Below are positions 37,763 through 47,153 of a stretch of 64,000 bases of DNA, piece by piece. A program made the translations under genes and the position numbers. The first letter of the stretch is position 1. Each line of letters begins with the position of its first letter. The stretch covers positions 119,140 to 183,139 of the forward strand of contig CAIYLW010000003.1 in assembly GCA_903927185.1 (NCBI GenBank). The letters are read 5' to 3'. The notes beneath the pieces are model-generated. The model ran no database searches and was not told where the DNA came from. It worked only from the letters and a program-made list of their open reading frames with translations. This DNA is from an uncultured Bacteroidota bacterium (GTDB lineage: Bacteria > Bacteroidota > Bacteroidia > Chitinophagales > Chitinophagaceae).

Positions 37763-38572
37763 ATGATAAATAGAATCACAATAGCTATTATTATTACATT
37801 TTTAATAGTTGCCTGTTCCCGGAATACAATCACTGGGCGAAGCCAATTAACGCTAGTTCCCGAAAGCCAGGTTCAATCCTTAGCTGTAAGTCAGTACAAA
37901 GAATTTTTGAATAAAAACAAAGTGTTTCCCAATAATTCAAAAGATGCTGAAATGGTGAAGCGGGTAGGCAATAAAATTGCACTTGCTATTGATAAGTATT
38001 ATAAAGAACATGGAATGCCGAATGCGCTGAAAGGCTATCAATGGGAATTTAATTTAGTAGAAAATAAAGAAGTGAACGCCTGGTGTATGCCTGGAGGTAA
38101 AGTGGTTTGTTATACCGGACTTTTACCCATTACGCAAAATGAAACAGCATTGGCGATAGTATTGGGTCACGAAATTACACATGCAGTGGCGGGACATGGC
38201 AGAGAACGAATGAGTGAGCAAATATTGGCACAAGGATTGGGTATCGTAGGTGATATTGCCTTAGGTAATAACCCTCAAACGGTAAGCATATTTAATCAGA
38301 TTTATATGCCATCAGCTCAGGTGGGGGTATTGTTACCCAATTCCAGAAAGCAAGAAAACGAAGCAGATCATTATGGTTTAATATTTGCTGCAATGGCAGG
38401 CTATAATCCGCAAGAAGCCATACCATTTTGGAAAAGAATGGCTGCGATGGGTGGAGATAAGCCCCCCATCTTTTTAAGTGACCATCCTGCTGATGAAGAG
38501 AGAATTAAAAATTTACAAGTTTTAATGCCGGAAGCATTAAAATATTATCAGGCTATAAAAAGCCCCCTGTAA
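37763..38572 (+). CDS. M48-family metallopeptidase, lipoprotein
   Basis: This 269-residue protein has a signal peptide with lipobox IVAC. The M48 zinc motif is His136-Glu137-Ile-Thr-His140 (GHEITHAVAGH), and the third ligand Glu is in ENEADHYGLIFAA. The block SQVQSLAVSQYKEFL and GRSQL near the N-terminus, and the PGGKVVCYTGLL and LSDHPADEERI motifs, place it with LoiP/YggG-type outer-membrane proteases rather than HtpX. It acts in periplasmic protein quality control. It ends inside a hairpin shared with the convergent Tricorn-like gene. Confidence 0.93.
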   Translation: MINRITIAIIITFLIVACSRNTITGRSQLTLVPESQVQSLAVSQYKEFLNKNKVFPNNSKDAEMVKRVGNKIALAIDKYYKEHGMPNALKGYQWEFNLVENKEVNAWCMPGGKVVCYTGLLPITQNETALAIVLGHEITHAVAGHGRERMSEQILAQGLGIVGDIALGNNPQTVSIFNQIYMPSAQVGVLLPNSRKQENEADHYGLIFAAMAGYNPQEAIPFWKRMAAMGGDKPPIFLSDHPADEERIKNLQVLMPEALKYYQAIKSPL

Positions 38573-38592
38573 AATTAATTACAGAGGGCTTT
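38559..38592 (-). terminator. Terminator hairpin shared by M48 and Tricorn-like genes
   Basis: A 12-13 bp stem AAAGCCCCCTGTA / TACAGAGGGCTTT with one mismatch and an 8-nt loop overlaps the M48 stop. It is followed on the minus strand by five T, so it mainly ends the leftward Tricorn-like transcript. Confidence 0.75.
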
Positions 38593-38621
38593 AGCAAATG
38601 AATCACTATTAGTTCAACACG

Positions 38622-41600
38622 TTAATTTCGTTTTTCAACCATTGGAACCACAGGTGCTTTGAATTCTTTTGTTTTCAATAGATTTTTAATTTCTACTATA
38701 GCTCTTTCCAATTGTGGATCTATTCCTTTGGCCATTGCACCTAAATCCTCTGGCACTTCAATATCAGGGTCAACTCCATGCCCTTCTTTAAACCAGGTAC
38801 CATCAGGATTATACAATCTGAAGGACGGTGCTGTAATATTTCCACCATCCACAAAATCGGGATACCCACTAATCCCAATCAAACCACCCCAAGTTCTAGT
38901 TCCAATCAATGGTCCTAAATTTTTCTTACGGAAGTAATCTGGGAATGCATCTCCCCCGCTTCCACTCCAACCATTGATGAGCATTACTTTAGGACCAAAA
39001 TTTGCAAATCCAGGAAACTGCCAGGGCTTACCGTCTCTTGTGGCAACATAAGATAAAGGAGTACGATTTAGCATTTCAATGAATCGGTCTGGAATCTGCC
39101 CGCCATTATTGAATCGTTCATCGATGATCAAAGCTTTTTTATTCCATTGCGCATTAAACTGACGCATTAATTCACTTTGTCCGTCTAAACCGGTACTAGG
39201 TACATAAATATATCCGACTTCGCTATTAGTTGCCTCTTCAACCCGTTTACGCATACCTTCTATCCAATCTAAATTTCGCAGACGATATTCATCATCCATA
39301 GTTTTAACTACTGCAGTTTTAGCGCCCTCTAATGATGCTGTTGTATTATAAGTAAGTTCCACCGTTTTATTTGCAAGACCTTGAAAAGCAACATAAGGTT
39401 CGTTCTCAGTAGTAACTGGAATGCCATTAACAGCAAGAATAAAATCACCTTCTTTAATATCAGTTCCTGTTCGCTCTAAAGGAGATCTTGTTTCAGCATC
39501 CCAAATAGCGCCTTTTATAATTTTTTTAATTTTATAATAATTGCCTTCTGCTTCCCAGTTGATTCCTAAATATCCAATTTGTTCTGATTTCACTTTTTCG
39601 AAATCACCACCTCCATGATACGTATGACTAGAATTTAATTCACCTATCATTTCTCCAATCACATAATCAACTTCTTCTCTGGTTGTTGCACCATTCAAAA
39701 TTTTCAAATACCTTTCTTTGGTTAATGCCCAATCTACCCCATGCATATTTTTATCATAAAAATAGTCCCGCTCAATCCGCCATGCATCATTAAATATTTG
39801 TTTCCATTCCAGCATTGGATCAATCGTCATTTGCATTTCATTCAAACGTAAAGACTTATCAAACTTTGCCGATTCATCAGGAGAAATAACAGCCATAGCT
39901 GCCGCTTTTGCTACTAACATTTTTTCATCATTTCCGCTTAATATATATCCATCAACATCGTTTATAATTGTTTTTTCTTCGCGCTTCTCAAAATCATAAA
40001 ATTTTATAGATGCTTTCCCATCAGATGTTCCGGTATTAGGATATCGCATATAAATTAATTTTCCTTTAATAGCACTGAGAGAATTTAAATTACCAGATGA
40101 TATTGGCAATAATTCTAAACGACTTTCCATTCCTTCAAAGTCAATCAACACGGCAGCAACATCCGGTTTCTTTTCAGCTTCAACAGTTTTAGCTTTATCG
40201 TCTTTTTTCTTATTGTCTTTTTTAGTGTCTTCTTTTACGATGGGTTTTTCCAATTCTTTTAAAGCAGCAGTATCATTTTTTGCATATAAAAGTGATGCTG
40301 TATTTTTTTGTAATCCAATAGCAGCTAACTGAGTACTGTTTGCATAAATAAATGTGTTATCGGCATCACTATAATAAGGTTGAAAGGTTTGATTAGTTGC
40401 TACAAAGAGATATTTACCATCAACACTAAATACGGGATTAGTGCAACTATAATAGCCATTTGTAACCTGTCTTGTTTTTTGCTCTTTCGTATCAAAAATA
40501 AAAGCAGCATTATGCAAATTTTCTAAATCTCTACTATAGGCAAACCACCTACTATCGGCTGACCAGCTAAAAGTAAATCCTTCCATATTTCCATGCGAAA
40601 AGTAAAGGCCTTGATCAATATCGGTGGTATTTCCTGAAGCGATATCGAATAATTTTATTTTCCCAGCTTTATCAATAAACGCAAGCTGTTTGCTATTTGG
40701 TGAAAAAGAGATCCCGTATCTATATCCAGCACCATAACTAGTAATTTTTCTGGCTGTGTTTTCTTTTCCAGATTCCATGAACCAGAGTTCATACTCTCCA
40801 CTTTTATCACTCCAATAGGCAATCGTTCTTCCGTCGGGCGACCATGCTGGATAACGTTCTGCAACTCCTGAAGTCATGGTAATATTTTTCACAAACCCAT
40901 TTTCAGCAGGTACACTAAATATATCTCCTCTAGCTTCTACTAACACTCTTTTACCATCATTACTTATTGCATAATGTTGGGCTAGATCTGATACATTCAC
41001 ATTCTTCGTTTTCAAAAGTACTTTATCACTAACAACAGTCACTTTTACTTCTTTAGCCTCATGAGTGGCAAAAGGGAAAAGAAATAATTTACCTCCTGCT
41101 TCAAATACAATTTCATCTGGTCCTTGAGAAGGAAAATGCACATCGTAATCAGTAAATTTTGTTAGTTGTTCAAATGTTTTGTTTTGAGTATCATACTTCC
41201 AAATATTCATTCTCATTTCAGGTCCACGATCGCTAAGAAAATAAATTGATTTTTCATGCCACATAGGAAATTCATCTCCCGCATCACTATTAGCACTAAT
41301 ATTTACTTCGCTTTGTTTTGCAAAATCATAAATGCGAATATCGCCATTAGTACCGCCACGATAACGCTTCCAGTTACGGCCCACCTGACTCATTATTACT
41401 ACTGCCATTTGTTTTCCATCTGGAGAATAACTTCCATATTCGGCATATGCCAAGGGTAATTTTGTTTCAATACCACCAGTGGCAGGTACCAAATAAAATT
41501 GATTAAACCTTTGTTTACCACTTTCGCGAGGAGCAGCAAATAAAATTTGTTTTCCATCATTGCTCCAATCCACTACCCGATCATTATAACCATGCGAAGT

Positions 41601-41906
41601 AATTCTTTGCGGCACACCCCCATTAACAGGCATTGTATAAACATCTCTATTGCCATCATAAGCAGCATTAAAAGCGATGGTATTACCATCAGGTGAAAAC
41701 TTAGGAGTTGTTTCAACACCAGGGATAGAAGTTAGTTTAATGGCCACTCCTCCTTCTTTAGGCACAACCCAAAGATCGTTGGCATAAGTAAAAACTATCT
41801 TTGTTTTGGAAACATCGGGATAACGAAATAGTCCTGCATCAATTTGAGCAGATGCGGAAATCCCGCCTAAGATGCATAAGCAGACAATTATATGACTTTT
41901 TTTCAT
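38622..41906 (-). CDS. Tricorn-like S41-family protease (1094 aa), exported
   Basis: A signal peptide (MKKSHIIVCLCILGGISASAQ) precedes two WD40/PD40-type beta-propellers (about 25-540, with repeated FSPDGNTIAFNA, YSPDGKQMA and WSPDGRTIAYWSD blades). A Lys-rich linker follows (about 555-585). A C1 helical domain contains His in NSSHTYHGGGDF, then come a PDZ domain (about 765-850, with EGDFILAVNGIPV) and the S41 core with nucleophile Ser983 in WSGSGGDAFP. Archaeal Tricorn is cytosolic and processes proteasome peptides; this homologue is exported, so it probably degrades peptides in the periplasm. It is monocistronic. Confidence 0.94.
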   Translation of the reverse strand: MKKSHIIVCLCILGGISASAQIDAGLFRYPDVSKTKIVFTYANDLWVVPKEGGVAIKLTSIPGVETTPKFSPDGNTIAFNAAYDGNRDVYTMPVNGGVPQRITSHGYNDRVVDWSNDGKQILFAAPRESGKQRFNQFYLVPATGGIETKLPLAYAEYGSYSPDGKQMAVVIMSQVGRNWKRYRGGTNGDIRIYDFAKQSEVNISANSDAGDEFPMWHEKSIYFLSDRGPEMRMNIWKYDTQNKTFEQLTKFTDYDVHFPSQGPDEIVFEAGGKLFLFPFATHEAKEVKVTVVSDKVLLKTKNVNVSDLAQHYAISNDGKRVLVEARGDIFSVPAENGFVKNITMTSGVAERYPAWSPDGRTIAYWSDKSGEYELWFMESGKENTARKITSYGAGYRYGISFSPNSKQLAFIDKAGKIKLFDIASGNTTDIDQGLYFSHGNMEGFTFSWSADSRWFAYSRDLENLHNAAFIFDTKEQKTRQVTNGYYSCTNPVFSVDGKYLFVATNQTFQPYYSDADNTFIYANSTQLAAIGLQKNTASLLYAKNDTAALKELEKPIVKEDTKKDNKKKDDKAKTVEAEKKPDVAAVLIDFEGMESRLELLPISSGNLNSLSAIKGKLIYMRYPNTGTSDGKASIKFYDFEKREEKTIINDVDGYILSGNDEKMLVAKAAAMAVISPDESAKFDKSLRLNEMQMTIDPMLEWKQIFNDAWRIERDYFYDKNMHGVDWALTKERYLKILNGATTREEVDYVIGEMIGELNSSHTYHGGGDFEKVKSEQIGYLGINWEAEGNYYKIKKIIKGAIWDAETRSPLERTGTDIKEGDFILAVNGIPVTTENEPYVAFQGLANKTVELTYNTTASLEGAKTAVVKTMDDEYRLRNLDWIEGMRKRVEEATNSEVGYIYVPSTGLDGQSELMRQFNAQWNKKALIIDERFNNGGQIPDRFIEMLNRTPLSYVATRDGKPWQFPGFANFGPKVMLINGWSGSGGDAFPDYFRKKNLGPLIGTRTWGGLIGISGYPDFVDGGNITAPSFRLYNPDGTWFKEGHGVDPDIEVPEDLGAMAKGIDPQLERAIVEIKNLLKTKEFKAPVVPMVEKRN

Positions 41907-42076
41907 ATTAAAAATTGATAGTGTTTGTGGTAGTATCTTTTAATTAGCAAGTTAAATTAAGGATATTATTTATGCATAAACCCACATTTTCATAAAACCG
42001 ACATATTTCAGGATAAATGGCAAAATTGCGAATACTGCGTCTTGAATATGCTTTTGGAATTTATTAGCTTTTGCAT

Positions 42077-42112
42077 AAAAAATCCCATGATAGTATTTAA
42101 CTATCATGGGAT
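42077..42112 (-). terminator. Intrinsic terminator after DUF2911 gene
   Basis: A 12-bp stem TCCCATGATAGT / ACTATCATGGGA with a 5-nt loop is followed on the minus strand by six T. It lies 23 bp past the DUF2911 gene stop. Confidence 0.9.
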
Positions 42113-42134
42113 ATGAAAAGAGTGATGTATGTAA

Positions 42135-42917
42135 TTAAATTTTGGAAATAAAGTCTTTAGCCAATCTTTGATAATCTTGACTACCTGCGGCAACTGCCGC
42201 TTCTATACACTGCTCTGCCGTTTTTTTAGCAGCTTCTGAATTCCCTAACAGTTTCTCAATATTTGCTTTTACAAAGTGCATATAATAAGCACCGGGGGCT
42301 TCTGCTAAAGCGATATCTATATTTTCCAATGCTTTAGGAAGGTCTCCAGTTAACATTAAATTAAAAATAGCAGCTTGAAAATAAGGCTTTTTTTCACCTT
42401 GCATTTGTGCTTCAAAGCTTTCTTTAAGTCTTGCTACAATTTGCGTTGTCACTTTAATTGAAACAGATACATTCGCCCAATTTACTGCCAATACGCAAGA
42501 TTCATATTGAAAACTGTGTAATTGGATGGTGAATGTTTCACTGAAAGTTGCAGATTTTTGAACTGGAAGTTCTACTACTAAAATATTATTGGCAGCATCG
42601 TAACCTCTTAATCCTGCTGCGATATCTGTATTGAAAATAATCTCCCATTTTGTTTCATGTGGAATAGCGAAGACTATATATGTTCCGGATGGAATTTTTT
42701 TTCCTTCAATTTCTACATCATCTGTAAAAATGATTTGAGTAGCTGCATCAGCACCAAAGCGCCAAAATTTACCCAAAGGTGCCAAAATACTATTTTCTTC
42801 AAATACAGTTCTTCCTTTTATTAAGGGGCGAGCATAATTGATCGTGATTTTACCTAACCCAAAATCTTGTGTAAGAATTTGTCTTGGGCTTGAACTAGGC
42901 ATGGAAAGTGTATTCAT
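42135..42917 (-). CDS. DUF2911 domain protein with C-terminal TPR-like helices
   Basis: This 260-residue protein has the DUF2911 core at 8-150: SPRQILTQDFGLGKITINYARPLIKGRTVF, LAPLGKFWRFGADAAT and the GTYIVFAIPHETKWEIIFN strand. The C-terminal ~90 residues are helical, with AAIFNLMLTGDLPKALENIDIALAEAPGAYYMHFVKANIE, a TPR-like stretch. DUF2911 members are common in Bacteroidota and often have a signal peptide; here none is obvious, so it may be cytosolic. Function unknown. Confidence 0.9.
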   Translation of the reverse strand: MNTLSMPSSSPRQILTQDFGLGKITINYARPLIKGRTVFEENSILAPLGKFWRFGADAATQIIFTDDVEIEGKKIPSGTYIVFAIPHETKWEIIFNTDIAAGLRGYDAANNILVVELPVQKSATFSETFTIQLHSFQYESCVLAVNWANVSVSIKVTTQIVARLKESFEAQMQGEKKPYFQAAIFNLMLTGDLPKALENIDIALAEAPGAYYMHFVKANIEKLLGNSEAAKKTAEQCIEAAVAAGSQDYQRLAKDFISKI

Positions 42918-43003
42918 AGATTAATTTTTGGATTAAATAATGGCTCGAAATTATAGTTTAAAAAATGAAACTAGTATTTAATCGCAAAAAGATTCGGTAG
43001 TTT

Positions 43004-43606
43004 TTACTTACTTATCGGCCAATTAACATTCACAATAATTTCATTTCTTCTGTTAATAAATTGGTAGGGGGCATTATATCCTAAAAACCTAAAGTTCCCA
43101 TAATATTCAATTTTATTTTCAATCAACATATTTATAAGTCTTTGAGTATTCTGTTTAATATCATCGTCCGAAGCATAGCCCCCAAATTGGATAGCAGCTA
43201 CAATCTCATCGGGAACTGTTTTAATTATTACTTGTTGATCATTGGGTTTTGGCAAATTTTGAGCATTGAAAGCTGAAGGCATAACAAAGCTCATAGATGA
43301 TGCCGAATCATTGATATCCATATGAACGGGCGAAGTCATTGCAATACTTTTACCACCTTCGTTTCCCCCGAAAATATATCCTGCCAATTTTCTAAATCCT
43401 GGGTTCGCAAGCTCTTTATATTTTTTAGCTGAAGATGTAATGGAAGCCATTGTAACAGAGGGATAAAAGCGTATTTCAAACTTATCTTTTGCAAAGAGTG
43501 TTTTATAAATTTGTGTTTCTGTTTTACCTGAAGACATTACTAAATATATTTGAATACCTATGATTAAAACTGCTATTAATAAAGTTAATATCAAAATTAT
43601 TTTCAT
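43004..43606 (-). CDS. SOUL haem-binding family protein, membrane-anchored
   Basis: The ATG at 43606 starts a natural anchor (MKIILILTLLIAVLIIGIQIYLV); the frame extends 11 codons upstream without homology. After the anchor (200 residues in total) comes the SOUL/HBP core: YKTLFAKDKFEIRFYPSVTMAS, FRKLAGYIFGGNEGGKSIAMTSPV and SFVMPSAF. SOUL proteins bind haem or tetrapyrroles in several organisms; a bacterial role is not established. It probably sits on the periplasmic face. A related fragment may lie at 47154-47290. Confidence 0.9.
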   Translation of the reverse strand: MKIILILTLLIAVLIIGIQIYLVMSSGKTETQIYKTLFAKDKFEIRFYPSVTMASITSSAKKYKELANPGFRKLAGYIFGGNEGGKSIAMTSPVHMDINDSASSMSFVMPSAFNAQNLPKPNDQQVIIKTVPDEIVAAIQFGGYASDDDIKQNTQRLINMLIENKIEYYGNFRFLGYNAPYQFINRRNEIIVNVNWPISK

Positions 43607-43922
43607 AATAGTGTAATTTTTTTTAAAAATACTTACCAATAAGTAAGCTACTCATTTTTCTAGATTATTCAGAGAATTATTATAATGAGGTTATAAATAA
43701 ACAACTCTAAACACCTCCTAGATTCTACAGGATTGTCTATTCTAAAATTAAAATATTTCCTGATCAAAATTTTGTCTATTACTATCTACTAAAAGTATAT
43801 TGTATAGTTTTTCGATCAAATTTTACGCCTAACAATCAACAGTATTCACATTTTTTTTGTAAATACTTTTTTTTAAAAAACCTTTTAATAAATCTAATTG
43901 TATTATACATAAATAAACAAAT
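43607..43922. other. Divergent intergenic region between SOUL and fasciclin genes
   Basis: About 316 AT-rich bases. Two near copies of GATCAAA(A)TTTT, at 43762-43773 and 43814-43824, start 52 bp apart on the same strand and could be a tandem regulator site. I see no gene or RNA. Confidence 0.35.
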
Positions 43923-44426
43923 ATGAAAATGAAATTTTTATTGATGTTCCTGATTAGTGGCATCATTTCTGCATCCGCACAAAAAACTGTTGTTGATGTA
44001 GCTGCTGGTTCAAAAGATCATTCCACTTTAGTTGTTGCAGTTAAAGCAGCTGATTTAGTTAGTACATTACAAGGTAAAGGGCCTTTTACCGTATTTGCAC
44101 CAACTAATGATGCATTTGCCAAATTACCTAAAGGCACAGTTGAAAATCTATTGAAATCAGAGAACAAAGCAACATTAGCTAAAATTTTGACTTATCACGT
44201 TGTGGCTGGTAATTTAGATGCTGCTGCTGTTGTAAAAGCAATAAAAGATGGTAAGGGAAAAGTTACATTAAAAACTGTAAGTGGTGGATCTTTAACAGCT
44301 TCATTGAAAAACGGCAAGGTAATTTTAACAGATGAAAAAGGTGGAATCGCAACTGTTACAGCTACTGATCTTAAAGCAGGCAATGGCGTGGTACATATTA
44401 TTGACACAGTTTTGATGCCTAAATAG
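43923..44426 (+). CDS. Fasciclin (FAS1) domain secreted protein
   Basis: This 167-residue protein has a signal peptide (MKMKFLLMFLISGIISASAQ) and one FAS1 domain: the H-box-like KGPFTVFAPTNDAFAKLPKGTVENLL, ILTYHVVAG, and the YHVV/GVVHIIDTVLMPK ending. FAS1 domains mediate adhesion or matrix binding; in bacteria they are often secreted or surface-exposed. A single domain with no anchor suggests secretion. It lies 98 bp before the aldehyde dehydrogenase gene, with no strong terminator between. Confidence 0.94.
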   Translation: MKMKFLLMFLISGIISASAQKTVVDVAAGSKDHSTLVVAVKAADLVSTLQGKGPFTVFAPTNDAFAKLPKGTVENLLKSENKATLAKILTYHVVAGNLDAAAVVKAIKDGKGKVTLKTVSGGSLTASLKNGKVILTDEKGGIATVTATDLKAGNGVVHIIDTVLMPK

Positions 44427-44524
44427 GTTACTCATAAAATATAAAAATATGGGTCATACAATAAAATGTATTATCCATATTTTTTGTATTGGTTATTTTA
44501 TATGAATCCGTTTATCATTAATTG

Positions 44525-46141
44525 ATGACTATGTTAAAGAATATTTTTCCCCGAGTTACTGAAATTCCAAATGAATGGCAGCTGAGCGAATTTATTGAGC
44601 AACGTGAATATCTTATAAACGGTGAGCTTAGGATTTGGGAAGGCCCCATGAATGAAGTGGTGTCGCCAGTATCTATCAATAATGGCGAAAGTACGGTGAA
44701 AAATATCATTGGCACAACCCCTCTTCTAACACAAAAGGAATCATTAGAAGCCTTGGATGCTGCTGTTCTTGCTTATAATAACGGCACTGGAGAATGGCCC
44801 ACTATGAGTATTACAAAACGAATTACACATATAGAACAGTTTCTTTTTGAAATGAAAAAACAAAGGGGGCTGGTTGTTAAGTTATTGATGTGGGAGATAG
44901 GTAAAAACTTTCCAGATAGTGAAAAGGAATTTGACAGAACCTGCATATATATAGAAGACACCATCAAGGAATTAAAAAAACTCGATCACGACAATTCTAA
45001 CTTTGATATTGAAGAAGGCGTAATTGCTCAGATTAGGCGGGTACCGCTAGGTGTGGCTTTATGTATGGGTCCTTATAATTATCCCTTAAATGAAACATTT
45101 ACTACTTTAATCCCTGCATTAATTATGGGTAATACGGTGGTGTTTAAGCCTGCTAAATATGGTGTACTTTTTATAAAACCATTACTAACAGTTTTTAAAA
45201 ATTGTTTTCCAAAAGGCGTAATCAATATCATTTATGGTAAGGGAAGAGAAACGGTGGGTGCGTTAATGGAGACCGGAAAAATAGATGTATTTGCCTTTAT
45301 TGGAACCAACAAAGGCGCCAGTGATATTAAGAAATTACATCCCAAACCAAATCGTTTAAGAAGTGTCCTTGGATTGGATGCAAAAAATCCTGCCATTGTT
45401 TTACCAGATGCTGATATTGAAAATGCAGTTAGTGAATGTCTTGCCGGTTCGCTATCGTACAATGGTCAAAGGTGCACCGCATTAAAAATAATTTTCGTTC
45501 AAGAGACAATTGTAGAAGAGTTCATCAAAAAATTTATTGATGGCGTATCAAAACTAAAGTGTGGTATGCCATGGGAAAAAGATGTAAAGATCACACCTTT
45601 GCCGGAGCCTGGTAAAACCGCTTATTTAACTGACCTGCTAAACGATGCTAAGCTCTATGGTGCATCGGTATTGAATGAAAATGGTGGCGAAGTAAATGAT
45701 ACTTTTTTTTACCCCGCAGTACTTTACCCGGTAAATGCTCAAATGCGGATTTACTCAGAAGAACAGTTTGGCCCATTGGTTCCTATAGTTTCTTATAAAG
45801 AAATTGAAGAAGTAATTGACTATGTTGTTCAATCTAACTTCGGACAACAGCTTAGCATATTTGGAAAAAATTCAAAAATAATTGGTCATTTAATTGATGA
45901 ACTCGCTAATCAAGTAGGACGCATTAATATTAATGCACAATGTCAGCGTGGACCTGATGCATTTCCATTTAATGGAAGAAAAGATAGTGCAGAGGGAACG
46001 CTAAGTGTGCATGATGCATTAAGAGCATTTAGTATTCGCATATTAATTAGCACAAAAGACAATGCTATTAATAAAGAAATTGTGCAAACAATTGTAAGAG
46101 AACATCAAAGTAATTACTTGAGACTTGATTATATCTTTTAA
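44525..46141 (+). CDS. GapN-like aldehyde dehydrogenase (non-phosphorylating NADP-GAPDH family), atypical active site
   Basis: The start is the ATG at 44525 or 44531; a TTG at 44522 adds one codon. The 538-residue chain has the ALDH landmarks: substrate/oxyanion Asn in GPYNYPLNETF, cofactor motif VVFKPAK, nucleotide loop FIGTNKGAS, and catalytic Cys317 in YNGQRCTALK. The position 34 residues before the Cys, where ALDHs carry the general-base Glu of the LELGGK motif, is Gly283 here (VLGLDAKNPAIV). Divergent GapN-like families may share this change, and Asp285 lies two residues later. The usual reaction is NADP-dependent oxidation of glyceraldehyde-3-phosphate to 3-phosphoglycerate; activity here is uncertain. 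Cytosolic. Confidence 0.85.
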   Translation: MTMLKNIFPRVTEIPNEWQLSEFIEQREYLINGELRIWEGPMNEVVSPVSINNGESTVKNIIGTTPLLTQKESLEALDAAVLAYNNGTGEWPTMSITKRITHIEQFLFEMKKQRGLVVKLLMWEIGKNFPDSEKEFDRTCIYIEDTIKELKKLDHDNSNFDIEEGVIAQIRRVPLGVALCMGPYNYPLNETFTTLIPALIMGNTVVFKPAKYGVLFIKPLLTVFKNCFPKGVINIIYGKGRETVGALMETGKIDVFAFIGTNKGASDIKKLHPKPNRLRSVLGLDAKNPAIVLPDADIENAVSECLAGSLSYNGQRCTALKIIFVQETIVEEFIKKFIDGVSKLKCGMPWEKDVKITPLPEPGKTAYLTDLLNDAKLYGASVLNENGGEVNDTFFYPAVLYPVNAQMRIYSEEQFGPLVPIVSYKEIEEVIDYVVQSNFGQQLSIFGKNSKIIGHLIDELANQVGRININAQCQRGPDAFPFNGRKDSAEGTLSVHDALRAFSIRILISTKDNAINKEIVQTIVREHQSNYLRLDYIF

Positions 46142-46193
46142 AAAGACATTTTTCTACATCTTTTTTTTATGAAAAAATATCATAATAAAATCT

Positions 46194-47120
46194 ATGAGTT
46201 TATATGAAAAATTTGAGGTTCTGTATCAGAAACTCCTATCAGATAAAACTAAAAAAGAAAGTGAACGGGTTATTTTAATTATAGCCATAGCAAGTTTTCT
46301 TATCCACCTAACCATCATCTACTTAGTGGATTTTGGAATTATTTCGCTGAATTCGCATTCGGATTTACTCAAAAATCCTATTGCTGCAATATATACGCCA
46401 TTCTCATTTATATTAGTTTATGAAGTTTACCTTTTAGTGTATTATCTCCCAAAATCTATTACCAATTATATCAGCAAACAATACGAAATTATTACGCTTA
46501 TTATTATTCGACGATTGTTTAAAGATCTTTCCACATTATCGCTTTCGTCTGATTGGTTTAAAATTAAATATGACTTACAGTTTACTTACGATTTGATAGC
46601 ATCTGTTTTACTTTTTTTTCTTATTTATCTATTTAATGTAAAAAGTAAAAAAAGGTATAGAGACGAAAAGATAAATGAACAACAGATTGAAGGTATTACG
46701 AGATTTATAAAAATTAAAAAAGTGTTGGCAACTTCCTTAGTTCCTGTACTTTTTTTAGTAGCTATTTATTCTTTTATTAATTGGATTATCGGTACCATTT
46801 ATCCAATTACAAATAATATTGTTTCGTTTAAAAATATAAACAATATTTTCTTTGAACAGTTTTTTACAATTTTAATAATTGCAGATGTGATTTTATTATT
46901 GTTCTCTTTTTTTCATACTGATGAATTTCATAAAGTTATCAGAAATTCTGGCTTTATCATTTCTACTATCTTATTGCGATTATCATTTTCTGTAAGTGGT
47001 TTATTAAATACCATCCTAATTGTATCAGCTATTATTTATGGTTTATTAATTTTAATAATCCATAATAAATTTGAAGCGTTTATTGAAACTGAAAAAATAT
47101 CAACAATTGCTGAAAATTGA
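46194..47120 (+). CDS. Uncharacterised multi-pass membrane protein
   Basis: I do not recognise a family. The 308-residue protein has about six or seven hydrophobic segments: 26-48, 62-86, 132-150, 178-202, 222-240 and 255-285. A basic amphipathic stretch (about 95-118, ITLIIIRRLFKDLSTL) follows the second segment, and a short charged loop separates the third and fourth (KSKKRYRDEKINEQQ). There is no signal peptide or catalytic motif. It lies 52 bp after the dehydrogenase gene and may be cotranscribed. It might be a small channel or sensor, but this is a guess. Confidence 0.65.
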   Translation: MSLYEKFEVLYQKLLSDKTKKESERVILIIAIASFLIHLTIIYLVDFGIISLNSHSDLLKNPIAAIYTPFSFILVYEVYLLVYYLPKSITNYISKQYEIITLIIIRRLFKDLSTLSLSSDWFKIKYDLQFTYDLIASVLLFFLIYLFNVKSKKRYRDEKINEQQIEGITRFIKIKKVLATSLVPVLFLVAIYSFINWIIGTIYPITNNIVSFKNINNIFFEQFFTILIIADVILLLFSFFHTDEFHKVIRNSGFIISTILLRLSFSVSGLLNTILIVSAIIYGLLILIIHNKFEAFIETEKISTIAEN

Positions 47121-47153
47121 ATATGACTCTTTCTTGAATTAGCAATCTCTTTT

